From positions 1-64,000 of the forward strand of contig NZ_JAGGMI010000007.1 of NCBI RefSeq assembly GCF_017875235.1: 64,000 nucleotides of DNA, given 5' to 3'. This DNA comes from Asticcacaulis solisilvae. Lineage in GTDB: Bacteria; Pseudomonadota; Alphaproteobacteria; Caulobacterales; Caulobacteraceae. The position numbers were made by a program, and so were the translations under genes. Below are positions 7,274 to 15,940 of this stretch, piece after piece. The stretch's first letter is position 1; each line of letters starts with the position of its first letter. The notes under the pieces were generated by a model. The model searched no databases. It worked only from the letters and a program-made list of their open reading frames with translations, and was not told where the DNA came from.

Positions 7274-9685
7274 ATGCTGCGCACAAAATTTGGCGTTATC
7301 GGTGTGTCGTGTGCGGCCCTGGCCATTGCATTATTTACGCCTGCCTTTGCGGCGGAAGAGTTCTTTGGCGACCACAATCCGACCATCGTCTCGACCGGAC
7401 CAGCGACCAATGGACCCGCCGTAGCGTCGCCATGGTCGAACGCCATGAAGCAGGGCATCGGGTCGTCCTACGAAGCCTATAAGGACTTCAAATATTCGGA
7501 TACGGCCGCGACTGGTAAGGTGTCCAAGGTATGGTTCTCGCTGGCTCAGGGCATTGTCACCGAGACCATGTTCGGCCGCATCGACCAGGCGCAGATCCGT
7601 GAACTGAAGTTCGCCGTCACGGGTAAAGGCTGGACCGCCTTCGAAGGCGCCGACACGACGTCGCACATCGTCTATATCCACACCGACGCCGCCGGCCGGC
7701 CTTTGTCGCCCGCCTATCGCGTCACAACGACCGACAAGCAGGGCCGCTTTGTCATCATCAAGGACGTGCTGACCGACCCGGATCACCAGTCGCTGGTTTT
7801 GCGCGTCACGATCAAGGCGCTGAAAGGCCCGGTCACGCCTTATCTCATCCTCGACCCCTCGGTCGCCAATACGTCGGGCGACGACGAAGGACGCGCCAGC
7901 TCCACCTCCCTGACCGCATGGCAGGGTAAGGCCGCGATCGTGCTGCGCAGCAATTCGCCATTCAGACAAGCGACGGTCGGTTACACAGGCGTCTCGGACA
8001 ATATTGCCGAACTGACCAAGGGCCAGGCCCTGGGCACGCTGAACAGCACGCTTAAGGACGGCAAGGGCAATATCCTGATGGTGGCGCAACTGGCGCCGGT
8101 CGCCAAGTCGGCGACGCAGGACTTCGCGCTCGGCTTCGGCGGTTCGGCTGAGGCCGCCAGTGCGGAAGCCTCCGCCACGCTGAAAACCGGCTACGCCAAG
8201 GTCCTGGCCAGGTTCAATGCCGACTGGGATGGCTATCTGGCCTCGTTGGCCGACCTGAAGAGCCTGGTTCCGCTGACCGGCGACAATGGCAAGCTGCTCT
8301 ATTCCAGCGCCATAGCGCTCAAGGTCCAGGAAGACCGCACCTATGCCGGCGCGCTGATCGCCTCGCTGTCCAATCCATGGGGCGACGCGCTGAAGACCGA
8401 CGTGTCGCACACCGGCTATAAGGCCGTGTGGCCGCGCGACTTCTATCAGGTCGCCATGGCGCTGGCTGCGCTTGGTGACAAGCAGACGCCGGTTGCCGCC
8501 TATCGCTACCTGCCGACCGTGCAGGTCACCGACAAGATGAAGGGCAATACCGGCGCCACCGGCTGGTTCCTGCAAAAAACCCACGTTGACGGCACGCTGG
8601 AATGGGTCGGCGTCCAGCTTGACCAGACGGCCATGCCGATCCTGCTCGGTGCGCGTCTGGAAGCCATGGGCCTCATTAAAAAGGACGAATTGCTGTCCTC
8701 CTACAAGACCATGTTGAAGCCGGCGGCCGATTTTCTGAGCAACGGCGGCAAGGTCGGGCTCGACTGGAACACGGCGACGATCACGCCGCCCTACGCCCAG
8801 CAGGAACGCTGGGAAGAGCAGGAGGGCCACTCGCCCTCGACGACCGCGGCGATCATCGCCGGTCTGGTCGCCGCTGCCGATATAGCAACCCAAGCCGGCG
8901 ATGCCGACAGCGCCAAGCTCTATACGGCCAAGGCCGATGAATATTCGCAAAAGCTCGATCAACGCCTGCTGACCACGACAGGCAAGGTGCGCGGCGAAGA
9001 CAAGGTCGACACCTATTACCTGCGCATTTCGCGTTCTGAAGACGCCAACAATCCGGGCGTGCTCGATGAGCGTAATGGCCTGAAGGGCCTGCGCGCCGAT
9101 CTCATGGTTGACGCCGGTTTCCTGGAGCTGGTGCGCTACGGCGTGCGTCCGGCCGACGACAAGAACATCATCGGCTCGCTGGCCGTGGTCGACGACCAGA
9201 CCCTGCCGGATGCCTTACGCGTCCGCTACGATTTCAAGTTCGGTGACCTGACCGTTCCAGGTTTCCGCCGCTACGGCAATGACGGCTATGGCGACAAGAC
9301 CTCGGGCGGTGACTATGGCGACATGACCCCGGACCAGCGCGGCCGGGTGTGGCCGATCTTTACCGGCGAACGCGGTCATTACGAGCTGGCGGTCGATGGG
9401 CTTAAGCCCGGCGGCGCCACCGACGCCGACATCCAGGCGATCCGCGCCACCTATGTGCGCGGCATGGAGGCCTTCGCCAATGAGGGGCTGATGCTGCCGG
9501 AACAGGTGTTCGATGGCGTGGGTCAGCCGGGCCCGCACGACTACGTTGTCGGCGAAGGCACCGAAAGTGCCACGCCGCTGGCCTGGAGCCACGCTGAATA
9601 CGTCAAGCTTTTGCGCAGCCTGCGGGACAAGGCGGTCTGGGACCGCAACCCGACCACTGCGCGTCACTTTCAGGTCAAGGAATAG
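7274..9685 (+). CDS. Glucan 1,4-alpha-glucosidase (glucoamylase), GH15
   Basis: The enzyme removes glucose from non-reducing ends of starch-like glucans. The 803-aa product has a signal peptide (MLRTKFGVIGVSCAALAIALFTPAFA), then the bacterial glucoamylase N-terminal beta-sandwich (about residues 30-290) and the (alpha/alpha)6 barrel. Barrel signatures are VWPRDFYQVAMALAALGD, then QERWEEQEGHSPST with the putative catalytic acid among Glu511/514/515, then PIFTGERGHYELA. The putative base is Glu775 in WSHAEYVKL. The frame is open further upstream, but ATG 7274 begins the signal peptide and has GAGG and AAGG upstream. It is divergent from the GH97 operon, and both probably act on the same malto-oligosaccharides. 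A strong terminator follows. Confidence 0.93.
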   Translation: MLRTKFGVIGVSCAALAIALFTPAFAAEEFFGDHNPTIVSTGPATNGPAVASPWSNAMKQGIGSSYEAYKDFKYSDTAATGKVSKVWFSLAQGIVTETMFGRIDQAQIRELKFAVTGKGWTAFEGADTTSHIVYIHTDAAGRPLSPAYRVTTTDKQGRFVIIKDVLTDPDHQSLVLRVTIKALKGPVTPYLILDPSVANTSGDDEGRASSTSLTAWQGKAAIVLRSNSPFRQATVGYTGVSDNIAELTKGQALGTLNSTLKDGKGNILMVAQLAPVAKSATQDFALGFGGSAEAASAEASATLKTGYAKVLARFNADWDGYLASLADLKSLVPLTGDNGKLLYSSAIALKVQEDRTYAGALIASLSNPWGDALKTDVSHTGYKAVWPRDFYQVAMALAALGDKQTPVAAYRYLPTVQVTDKMKGNTGATGWFLQKTHVDGTLEWVGVQLDQTAMPILLGARLEAMGLIKKDELLSSYKTMLKPAADFLSNGGKVGLDWNTATITPPYAQQERWEEQEGHSPSTTAAIIAGLVAAADIATQAGDADSAKLYTAKADEYSQKLDQRLLTTTGKVRGEDKVDTYYLRISRSEDANNPGVLDERNGLKGLRADLMVDAGFLELVRYGVRPADDKNIIGSLAVVDDQTLPDALRVRYDFKFGDLTVPGFRRYGNDGYGDKTSGGDYGDMTPDQRGRVWPIFTGERGHYELAVDGLKPGGATDADIQAIRATYVRGMEAFANEGLMLPEQVFDGVGQPGPHDYVVGEGTESATPLAWSHAEYVKLLRSLRDKAVWDRNPTTARHFQVKE

Positions 9686-9708
9686 GTCTCAACCCTTTGG
9701 CCCAACTT

Positions 9709-9745
9709 AGCCCTCGCCGTGTCTCCCGCGGCGAGGGCTTTTTCT
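9709..9745 (+). terminator. Intrinsic terminator after the glucoamylase gene
   Basis: Ten-bp stem AGCCCTCGCC (9709-9718) with GGCGAGGGCT (9730-9739), followed by TTTTCTTT. It ends one base before the -35 element of the next gene. Confidence 0.9.
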
Positions 9746-9780
9746 TTGCACAAACTCCAATCGTCTACTATAAGAGACGA
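9746..9780 (+). promoter_or_regulatory. Sigma70-like promoter with an inverted repeat over the -10; likely leaderless
   Basis: TTGCAC (9746-9751), 17 bases, then TATAAG (9769-9774). The ATG of the XRE-cupin gene is at 9781, exactly where transcription would start. The inverted repeat TCGTCT (9761-9766) and AGACGA (9775-9780) brackets the -10 box, so a protein bound there would block RNA polymerase. The regulator encoded next is an obvious candidate. Confidence 0.65.
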
Positions 9781-10347
9781 ATGGACGATTCTGTAGACGA
9801 AACAGGTGAGCGCATTGCCCGCCGTATCCGGCTGGAGCGCGAAGCGCGCGGCTGGTCGCTGGCCTATCTGGCAACGCGGTCGGGCGTTGCCAAGGCCAGC
9901 ATCAGCAAGATCGAGCGCGGCGAGATGAGCCCGACCGCCGTTCTGCTGGTCAAGCTGTCGGCGGCCTTCGACCTGACACTTGCCGGACTGCTGCTGCGCG
10001 CCGAAGGCAATGGCGGTCGCGTGTCGCGCGCAGGCGATCAGCCTTTGTGGACCGACCCCGAAACCGGTTATGTCCGCCGCCAGATATTCGTCCGCCCGGA
10101 CCATCCTGTCGAGGTCGTGCGCGTCGAAATGCCGGCGGGCAAGAGCGTGACCCTGCCGGCCTCCTCCTATGCCCGTATCCGCCAGGCCGTATGGGTGCTG
10201 GATGGCGAAATGATCATTACCGAAGGCGGCGAGCGCTTTGAACTGAAGGCCGGCGATTGTCTTGGATTCGGTTCGCCGGCGGATACGACCTTTGCCAATG
10301 AGAGCGGTACGGCCTGCACCTATGCCGTCGTTCTGGCGCGCAGTTGA
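9781..10347 (+). CDS. XRE-family transcriptional regulator with C-terminal cupin
   Basis: The product (188 aa) has a helix-turn-helix of the XRE/SinR class at residues 10-65 (RIRLEREARGWSLAYLATRSGVAKASISKIERGEMSPT) and a cupin barrel at about residues 105-185 (VWVLDGEMIITEGGERFELKAGDCLGFGSP). This layout is typical of regulators that sense a small ligand or metal through the cupin. The start is set at ATG 9781; an upstream in-frame extension would run through the terminator and promoter. The mRNA is probably leaderless. The gene ends 14 bases before a GNAT acetyltransferase gene, so the two form an operon, and the acetyltransferase or the operon itself is the likely target. The ligand is not predictable. 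Confidence 0.88.
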   Translation: MDDSVDETGERIARRIRLEREARGWSLAYLATRSGVAKASISKIERGEMSPTAVLLVKLSAAFDLTLAGLLLRAEGNGGRVSRAGDQPLWTDPETGYVRRQIFVRPDHPVEVVRVEMPAGKSVTLPASSYARIRQAVWVLDGEMIITEGGERFELKAGDCLGFGSPADTTFANESGTACTYAVVLARS

Positions 10348-10361
10348 AGGGAGGGTTGCGC

Positions 10362-10874
10362 ATGGACATTCGCGCATTGGATATCTCACTGCCGATCCGG
10401 GAAGCATTGAGCGAGATCCTTGTCGAAGTCGTGGCCGGCGGCGGCTCGGTCAGCTTCATGCATCCGCTGGCGATCGATGCCGCGGCGCGCTTCTGGAACC
10501 AGTCGCTGGCGGCGGCCGAGCGCGGCGAACGCATTGTCCTGGGGCTTTTCGAGAACGAGGTTCTGGCGGGAACGGTGACGGTTCTGCTCGACTGCCCACC
10601 TAACCAGCCGCACCGCGCCGAGATCGCCAAACTGATGGTCCGTCCCAGCCATCGTGGCCGGGGGTATGCGCGCGCGTTGCTCATTGAGGCCCAGGCGCGC
10701 GCAGTGGCAAATGACCGCACGCTGCTGGTGCTGGATACCGCTACCGACGGCGGCGCCATGGGCCTGTACGAAAGCCTGGGTTTTGTGCCGGCCGGTATTA
10801 TCCCCGACTATGCGCTGAAGCCGCACGGTGGATTTACCGGCACGATGATCTACTGGAAGAAGCTTGGCGTATAA
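10362..10874 (+). CDS. GNAT-family N-acetyltransferase
   Basis: The 170-aa product transfers an acetyl group from acetyl-CoA to an amine of unknown identity. The acetyl-CoA binding motif A is visible as AKLMVRPSHRGRGYARALLIEA (V/IRxxxRGxGxG/A type), and the C-terminal motif B covers LYESLGFVPAGIIPDYAL. The start is ATG 10362, preceded by AAGGGAGGG at good spacing, 14 bases after the XRE-cupin gene. Pairing with an XRE-cupin regulator suggests a detoxifying role, for example acetylation of an antibiotic or toxic amine, but this is inference. The intergenic stretch to the next gene (10875-10989) shows no clear terminator. Confidence 0.88.
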   Translation: MDIRALDISLPIREALSEILVEVVAGGGSVSFMHPLAIDAAARFWNQSLAAAERGERIVLGLFENEVLAGTVTVLLDCPPNQPHRAEIAKLMVRPSHRGRGYARALLIEAQARAVANDRTLLVLDTATDGGAMGLYESLGFVPAGIIPDYALKPHGGFTGTMIYWKKLGV

Positions 10875-10989
10875 GTTCTTCCGCCTGATCAGAGTCTTAT
10901 TGGTTTTTTATTCCGTTCCATGTCAATTCTGCCTTTCGCGGGCATAGGCAGGTTAATACTACCCGCACGATGGGGACCGGACGTCCAAT

Positions 10990-12894
10990 ATGAATTTTGT
11001 AACTCAGGACGATGCGCAAACGACCAAGCGTTACCTGGCGGCCATCGTCGACTCTTCTGACGACGCCATTATCTCCAAGACGCTCGACGGCATTATCACC
11101 TCCTGGAACGCGGCCGCGCAACGCATATTCGGGTATTCGGCCGAAGAAGCGATCGGCCAGCACATTTCGCTCATCATTCCCAAGAGCCGGCTGGACGAAG
11201 AATACATCATTATCGGCAAGGTGCGCGCAGGCCAGCGTGTCGAACACTTTGAAACGCTGCGCTGCGCCCGGGACGGTACCCTGGTGGATGTCTCGCTGAC
11301 GATTTCACCGATCCACGACGACGACGGTAATGTCATCGGCGCGTCGAATGTCGCACGCGATATCCGGGTAGCCAGATCCGCCGAACGGACCAGCGCCTAT
11401 CTGGCGGCCATCGTCGAGTCGTCGGACGACGTCATCGTGTCTAAGAACCTCGACGGCATCATCACGTCTTGGAATGCTGCGGCCCAGCGTGTGTTCGGCT
11501 ATACGCCGGAAGAGGCAATCGGCAAACACATTACCTTGATCATTCCTCCGAACAAGATCGAGGAGGAGTATGGCATTCTCGCTAAGGTCAAGGCGGGCCA
11601 AAGGGTCGACCATTTCGAAACGGTACGGCGCGCCAAGGATGGCAGCCTCGTCGACCTGTCGGTGACCGTATCGCCGATCCTCGATTCGCGAGGCCGGATC
11701 ATCGGCGCGTCGAAGGTGGCGCGCGACATCGGCGAGCGCAAGCGCATCGAAGCCCTGCTTGAGGAGAGCAATCGCCGCCGCGACGAGTTCATGGCCAATA
11801 TGAGCCACGAACTGCGCACGCCACTGAACGCCGTCATCGGCCTGGCCCACATCCTGTCCAAGTCCGAGCGGCTGAACCCCCGCGAACAGCAGTGCGTCGG
11901 CATGATCCGGCAAAGCGGCGACACCTTGCTGGCGCTGATCAACAACCTGCTCGATTACTCAAAGGCCGAGACCGGCTCGCTTCAGCTCGAAGCCATAGAG
12001 TTCGACCTGCCGGAAACGATCGAAAAGTGCGTGATGATGATGGACGCGGAGGTGAAGTCGAAAGGGCTTGAGCTCGGACTGACCTATGACGGACCGTTGC
12101 GGGAATACTATGTCGGCGATCCCCTGCGGCTGCAGCAGATCGTCACCAATCTTTTGGCCAATGCCGTCAAGTTCACCGACAAAGGCCGCATCGACGTCAT
12201 GGTCGCGCTGAGGTCGGAAGACAGCGACCAGTCCTGCCTTAGCCTGTCGGTGGCGGATACCGGCGTCGGCATCCCGGCCGACAAGGTTGATGTCATCTTC
12301 GACAAGTTCATGCAGGCCGATGCGTCGGTTGCGCGCTCGCATGGCGGATCGGGACTTGGATTGTCGATCTGCAAGGCATTGGCCGAAGCCATGGGCGGAG
12401 CCATATCGGTCCAGAGCACGCCGGGCCTCGGCTCGACCTTTACCGTCAATATCTGCCTGGCCCACAGCGCGCGCGACGAGCGAATGAACGCCGATACGGA
12501 AACGGCCGAGGCGCGCCGCAACGTATTGGTGGTCGAGGATTTCGAGCCCAATGTCCTGGTGGTATCGAGCGTCCTGGACGAACTGGGTTACAGTTATGAC
12601 GTCGCGACCAACGGCATGGAAGGTGTGCGCCGGGTCGAACGCGGCGCCTATGACCTGATCCTGATGGACGTGCAGATGCCGGGCATGGACGGGTTCGAAA
12701 GCACGCGCCGTATCCGCCAGATGGAGAGCGAACGCGGCGCCCATCGCACGCCGATCGTCGCCATGACCGCCCACGTCTTTGACCGCGACAAGCACAAGTG
12801 CCTGGAAGCCGGCATGGACGACTTCATCCCCAAGCCCTTCGATCCCAAGCAGTTGGAAAGCGTGCTGTCCCGGCTGATCAACCAGCTTCACTAG
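10990..12894 (+). CDS. Hybrid sensor histidine kinase, PAS-PAS-HisKA-HATPase-REC
   Basis: The product (634 aa) has no membrane segment and is probably cytoplasmic. Two PAS domains (about residues 13-127 and 135-250) are close copies of each other. HisKA follows with the phospho-acceptor His273 in FMANMSHELRTPLN. The ATPase domain has the N box (LLANAVKFTD) and G boxes (DTGVGIP, GGSGLGLSICKAL). The receiver domain has phospho-acceptor Asp560 in LILMDVQMPGMDG and the conserved lysine in FIPKPFD. PAS domains of this kind often bind haem, flavin or other small ligands. A BLUF blue-light sensor gene lies nearby, but no partner histidine phosphotransferase is visible. The last codons overlap the convergent usg gene: the two stop codons share a CTAG. 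Confidence 0.92.
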   Translation: MNFVTQDDAQTTKRYLAAIVDSSDDAIISKTLDGIITSWNAAAQRIFGYSAEEAIGQHISLIIPKSRLDEEYIIIGKVRAGQRVEHFETLRCARDGTLVDVSLTISPIHDDDGNVIGASNVARDIRVARSAERTSAYLAAIVESSDDVIVSKNLDGIITSWNAAAQRVFGYTPEEAIGKHITLIIPPNKIEEEYGILAKVKAGQRVDHFETVRRAKDGSLVDLSVTVSPILDSRGRIIGASKVARDIGERKRIEALLEESNRRRDEFMANMSHELRTPLNAVIGLAHILSKSERLNPREQQCVGMIRQSGDTLLALINNLLDYSKAETGSLQLEAIEFDLPETIEKCVMMMDAEVKSKGLELGLTYDGPLREYYVGDPLRLQQIVTNLLANAVKFTDKGRIDVMVALRSEDSDQSCLSLSVADTGVGIPADKVDVIFDKFMQADASVARSHGGSGLGLSICKALAEAMGGAISVQSTPGLGSTFTVNICLAHSARDERMNADTETAEARRNVLVVEDFEPNVLVVSSVLDELGYSYDVATNGMEGVRRVERGAYDLILMDVQMPGMDGFESTRRIRQMESERGAHRTPIVAMTAHVFDRDKHKCLEAGMDDFIPKPFDPKQLESVLSRLINQLH

Positions 12895-13163
12895 TGCAGC
12901 GTGAACTCGCCATCGACAGCCCGCCATTCACCGGGCCTGATCAGTTTCTGGTGGGCATAGCGCACCGAATGCAGGGGCCCGTCGAGATTGGCTTCCCAGA
13001 AGTCGAGGAACTTCTTCAGCGCCGGAAAGTCCGGAGCGATGTCGTAGTCCTGCCAGACATAGGTCTGGAGCACGGACCGGAAGTCGGGCATGTGGTAGAG
13101 GATATGGGCGGTGGTCAGGCCATACCCCATCATCTGTAGCTGGAATTCGGGCGAAACACGCAT
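12891..13163 (-). CDS. usg: usg-family protein
   Basis: Short (90 aa) cytosolic protein of the alphaproteobacterial usg family, recognisable by LQMMGYGLTTAHILYHMPD and LQTYVWQDYDIAPDFPALKKFLDFWEANLDGPLHSVRYAHQKLI. The biochemical role is unknown; the name comes from neighbouring-gene usage and says nothing about function. I set the start at ATG 13163 because AAGGAG lies 11 bases upstream and the family usually begins MRVSPEF or similar. The longer frame adds residues encoded in the promoter region. It is convergent with the histidine kinase. Confidence 0.8.
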   Translation of the reverse strand: MRVSPEFQLQMMGYGLTTAHILYHMPDFRSVLQTYVWQDYDIAPDFPALKKFLDFWEANLDGPLHSVRYAHQKLIRPGEWRAVDGEFTLH

Positions 13164-13269
13164 TTTGACTTGACTCCTTACAGTCAAAAAGCCTATCGCG
13201 ATTTCGCCAAATTTCAAGAGAATTTGTATTTAAATACAATATGTTAGCAGCGCATTGCGATGAGTGCTG

Positions 13270-13731
13270 CTAGCGGTGGTCCGGTGACAGTAGATCGATG
13301 ACGCGCCCGCCGTGGCGTTGCGCCTCGAACGCCATCAGGTCGTGCGCCAGACCGATAACCGTTTCCGCTTTCAGATCCTTTGGGTCCATGCCTTTATCTA
13401 ACCCGTGACGCATATATATAGGCTGCACTTCCGGCGAACGCAGGAAGCCGCCCATCGCCCAGTCGGGAAAGGCGCGTGCGTCGACCTCGGATGCCGCGAT
13501 GACGCTGAGGTCCGCATGGCGTTCGTCCGCCTTGATGCGTTCGTAGGTTTCAAGCACGACCGGCGCGTCCCCTTCCAGGACTTGCAGAAAGCTTGTTTTG
13601 TCGAAGATCAGGAAGCCGGTAATGCCGTGCCGCGAGTTGTTGCGCTGCGACGCCGTCAGTATCTCGCGCACGGTCGAAAGGCTGCCTTGGGCGCCGGTGT
13701 ACCGGCTGCGGTAGATAAGCTGATAAACCAT
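13270..13731 (-). CDS. BLUF-domain blue-light sensor
   Basis: BLUF proteins bind FAD and change hydrogen bonding around the flavin on blue light. The 153-aa product is essentially a stand-alone BLUF domain. Tyr7 sits in LIYRSR, Asn31/Asn32 in SQRNNSRHGITG, and Gln50 in FLQVLEGD, which match the tyrosine, asparagine and glutamine that contact flavin in characterised BLUF domains. A tryptophan is present in the DWAMGGF segment. No output domain is fused, so it must act through a partner. The start is ATG 13731, with GGAAGG seven bases upstream. A cytoplasmic PAS-PAS hybrid kinase nearby is a possible but unproven partner. Confidence 0.92.
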   Translation of the reverse strand: MVYQLIYRSRYTGAQGSLSTVREILTASQRNNSRHGITGFLIFDKTSFLQVLEGDAPVVLETYERIKADERHADLSVIAASEVDARAFPDWAMGGFLRSPEVQPIYMRHGLDKGMDPKDLKAETVIGLAHDLMAFEAQRHGGRVIDLLSPDHR

Positions 13732-13864
13732 GAAACGCCTTCCCATGCGCGACAGAACGGGCAAATTCTACCGGACAAATTGCTCAACTTAGGTAAACAA
13801 ACGGGCATTGCCAGCGTGAATTTCTCATTCTATTCCTTTTGAAACGATTTCGAGGAAAACCATT

Positions 13865-15880
13865 ATGTCACGTCTTCATATTGCCACGACGCTCCTTGCC
13901 GGTGTCCTGTTCACCAGCCCCGCTTTCGCCGCCACCAAGACCGACGCCGAAGTCGATGCGCTTCTGAAAGCATTGCCTGTCACAGAGGCCTCGGCGACCG
14001 CGATCGCGGCGCGCTGTGACGGCATCTACACCCTGTCCAACCGCGCCAAGACCGAGCTTGAGGCGCGTAAAGGAACAGCGACCCTGAAAGACGATTTTGC
14101 CGCCTTCGATACCCTGCTGCTGGGCTTGGGGGACGGCTTCAACGAGATGTATCTGATCTCGCAGACCTCGACCTCGAAGGAAGCGCGCGACGCCGCCGAG
14201 GCCTGCATTCCCAAACTGTCGGACCTGTCGACCGCCATTTCGCTGTCGCGGCCGATCTATGACCGCCTGGCCGCCATCCCGGCCAAGGGGCTGGACGAAA
14301 AGACGGCCTTCACGCTCAGAAAGATGCTGACCAACTACAAGCTGTCGGGCGTCGACAAGGACGATGCGACGCGCGCCAGGGTCGCGGCGCTGCAGACCGA
14401 GATCACCCAGATCGGCCTGAAGTTCGCCGCCAATATCCGCGACGACAAGGGCGACATCAAGCTGAAACCGGAGGACCTGGCTGGCCTGCCGCAAGACTAT
14501 CTTGACGCGCATAAGCCCGCCGCCGACGGCTTCGTCCACCTGACCTACGACTATCCGGACGTTTTCCCTGTGCTCGACTTCGCCAGCAAGCGCGAGACGC
14601 GCAAAACCGTCCTGACCGGCTTTCGCAACCGCGCCTGGCCGGCCAATGAGACCGTGCTGAAGTCGCTCTTGGAAAAGCGCTATGAGCTGGCCCAGACCCT
14701 TGGTTATCCGGACTACGCGACCCTGGTCACCGCCGACAAGATGATCGGCAATCCTCAGCGTGCCGCCCAGTTCCTGGACGACGTCAATGTCGCCGCCAAG
14801 CCCGGCGCCGAGGCCGACTATGCCGAGCTGCTGGCCTTTGCAAAGACGGTCGACCCGACCATCACGACGCTGCAGTCCTATGACAATGCCTATCTGTCGA
14901 ACCTGCTGCGCAAGCAGAAATATGCGGTCGACGCCGCCGAGGTTCGACAGTACTTCACCTATGACAAGGCGCGCGCCGGCATTTTCGGCCTGATCGGCGA
15001 CCTGTTCGGCGCCGAGTTCAAGCCGTGGAACACGCAGACCTGGGACAAAAACGTTTCGGCCTGGGAACTCTACGACAAAAAGAGCGGCAAGCTGGTCGGC
15101 CGCTTCTATCTCGACATGCATCCGCGCGAGGGCAAGTATAACCATGCCGCCCAGTTCCCGATCCGCACGGGCATCGAAGGCCGCCAGATTCCCGTCGGCG
15201 CCCTGATCTGCAACTTCCCGGGCACCGGCCCGATGGACCACGACGATGTCGTGACCTTCCTGCACGAATTCGGCCATCTGATCCACGCCCTCTATTCCGG
15301 CCACACCCAGTATGGCGTCCAGTCGATGGGCAACCTGCAATGGGACTTCATCGAGGCGCCGTCGCAGCTGCTGGAGGAATGGACCTGGGACTACGACACG
15401 CTGAAGACCTTTGCCTCCAACCCCGAAGGAAAGCCGATCCCGCAGGATCTGGTCGCAAAGATGAATGCCGGCCGCCGCTTCGGTGAACCTGGCATGTGGA
15501 AGCGCCAGCTGGGCCTCGCCGCCGTGTCGCTCAACTATTATAACCGCAAGCCCGACTTCGATCTCGACGGCATGTACGACCAGCAGACGGCGCGCTATTC
15601 GCAGTTTCCGCCGCTGGAAGGCGCGCACGACTATGCCAGCTTCGGTCACCTCGATGGCTATTCGTCGATCTACTACACCTATGTCTGGTCCAAGGCGATC
15701 GCGCTTGATCTCTTCACCGCGTTCGAAAAGGCGGGTATCCGCAATCCAGAGGTCGCCGGCCGTTATCGCAAGCTGGTGCTGGAACCCGGCGGGTCTCAGG
15801 ACGCCAATGTCCTGATCCAGAACTTCCTTGGCCGGCCGCTCAGCCTCGAGGCATTCAAAACGGAATTGCAGAAGAAATAA
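13865..15880 (+). CDS. Periplasmic M3-family oligopeptidase
   Basis: Zinc metallopeptidase of the thimet oligopeptidase family (M3), 671 aa, that degrades short peptides. The HEXXH zinc motif is HEFGH with His467, Glu468 and His471, and a downstream glutamate in FIEAPSQLLEEW supplies the third ligand, as in family members. The N-terminus MSRLHIATTLLAGVLFTSPAFA is a signal peptide, so this copy is exported, unlike cytosolic OpdA/PrlC. The start is ATG 13865, preceded by GAGGAAAAC. It is not in an obvious operon, as the next gene follows after 60 bases with its own start context. Confidence 0.92.
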   Translation: MSRLHIATTLLAGVLFTSPAFAATKTDAEVDALLKALPVTEASATAIAARCDGIYTLSNRAKTELEARKGTATLKDDFAAFDTLLLGLGDGFNEMYLISQTSTSKEARDAAEACIPKLSDLSTAISLSRPIYDRLAAIPAKGLDEKTAFTLRKMLTNYKLSGVDKDDATRARVAALQTEITQIGLKFAANIRDDKGDIKLKPEDLAGLPQDYLDAHKPAADGFVHLTYDYPDVFPVLDFASKRETRKTVLTGFRNRAWPANETVLKSLLEKRYELAQTLGYPDYATLVTADKMIGNPQRAAQFLDDVNVAAKPGAEADYAELLAFAKTVDPTITTLQSYDNAYLSNLLRKQKYAVDAAEVRQYFTYDKARAGIFGLIGDLFGAEFKPWNTQTWDKNVSAWELYDKKSGKLVGRFYLDMHPREGKYNHAAQFPIRTGIEGRQIPVGALICNFPGTGPMDHDDVVTFLHEFGHLIHALYSGHTQYGVQSMGNLQWDFIEAPSQLLEEWTWDYDTLKTFASNPEGKPIPQDLVAKMNAGRRFGEPGMWKRQLGLAAVSLNYYNRKPDFDLDGMYDQQTARYSQFPPLEGAHDYASFGHLDGYSSIYYTYVWSKAIALDLFTAFEKAGIRNPEVAGRYRKLVLEPGGSQDANVLIQNFLGRPLSLEAFKTELQKK

Positions 15881-15940
15881 AGCATCCTTCTCACTGAAAA
15901 CTTACGACAAATCTGGGCACATGGCGGCATCGCGCAAAGG

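Noticed and set aside
7331-8962. Open frame of 543 codons opposite the GH15 gene
   Set aside because: Low-complexity Arg/Gly/Gln-rich shadow; the glucoamylase signatures are on the other strand.
13868-15649. Open frame of 593 codons opposite the M3 peptidase gene
   Set aside because: Product lacks any recognisable motif, has no ribosome site, and the HEXXH peptidase covers the same bases.
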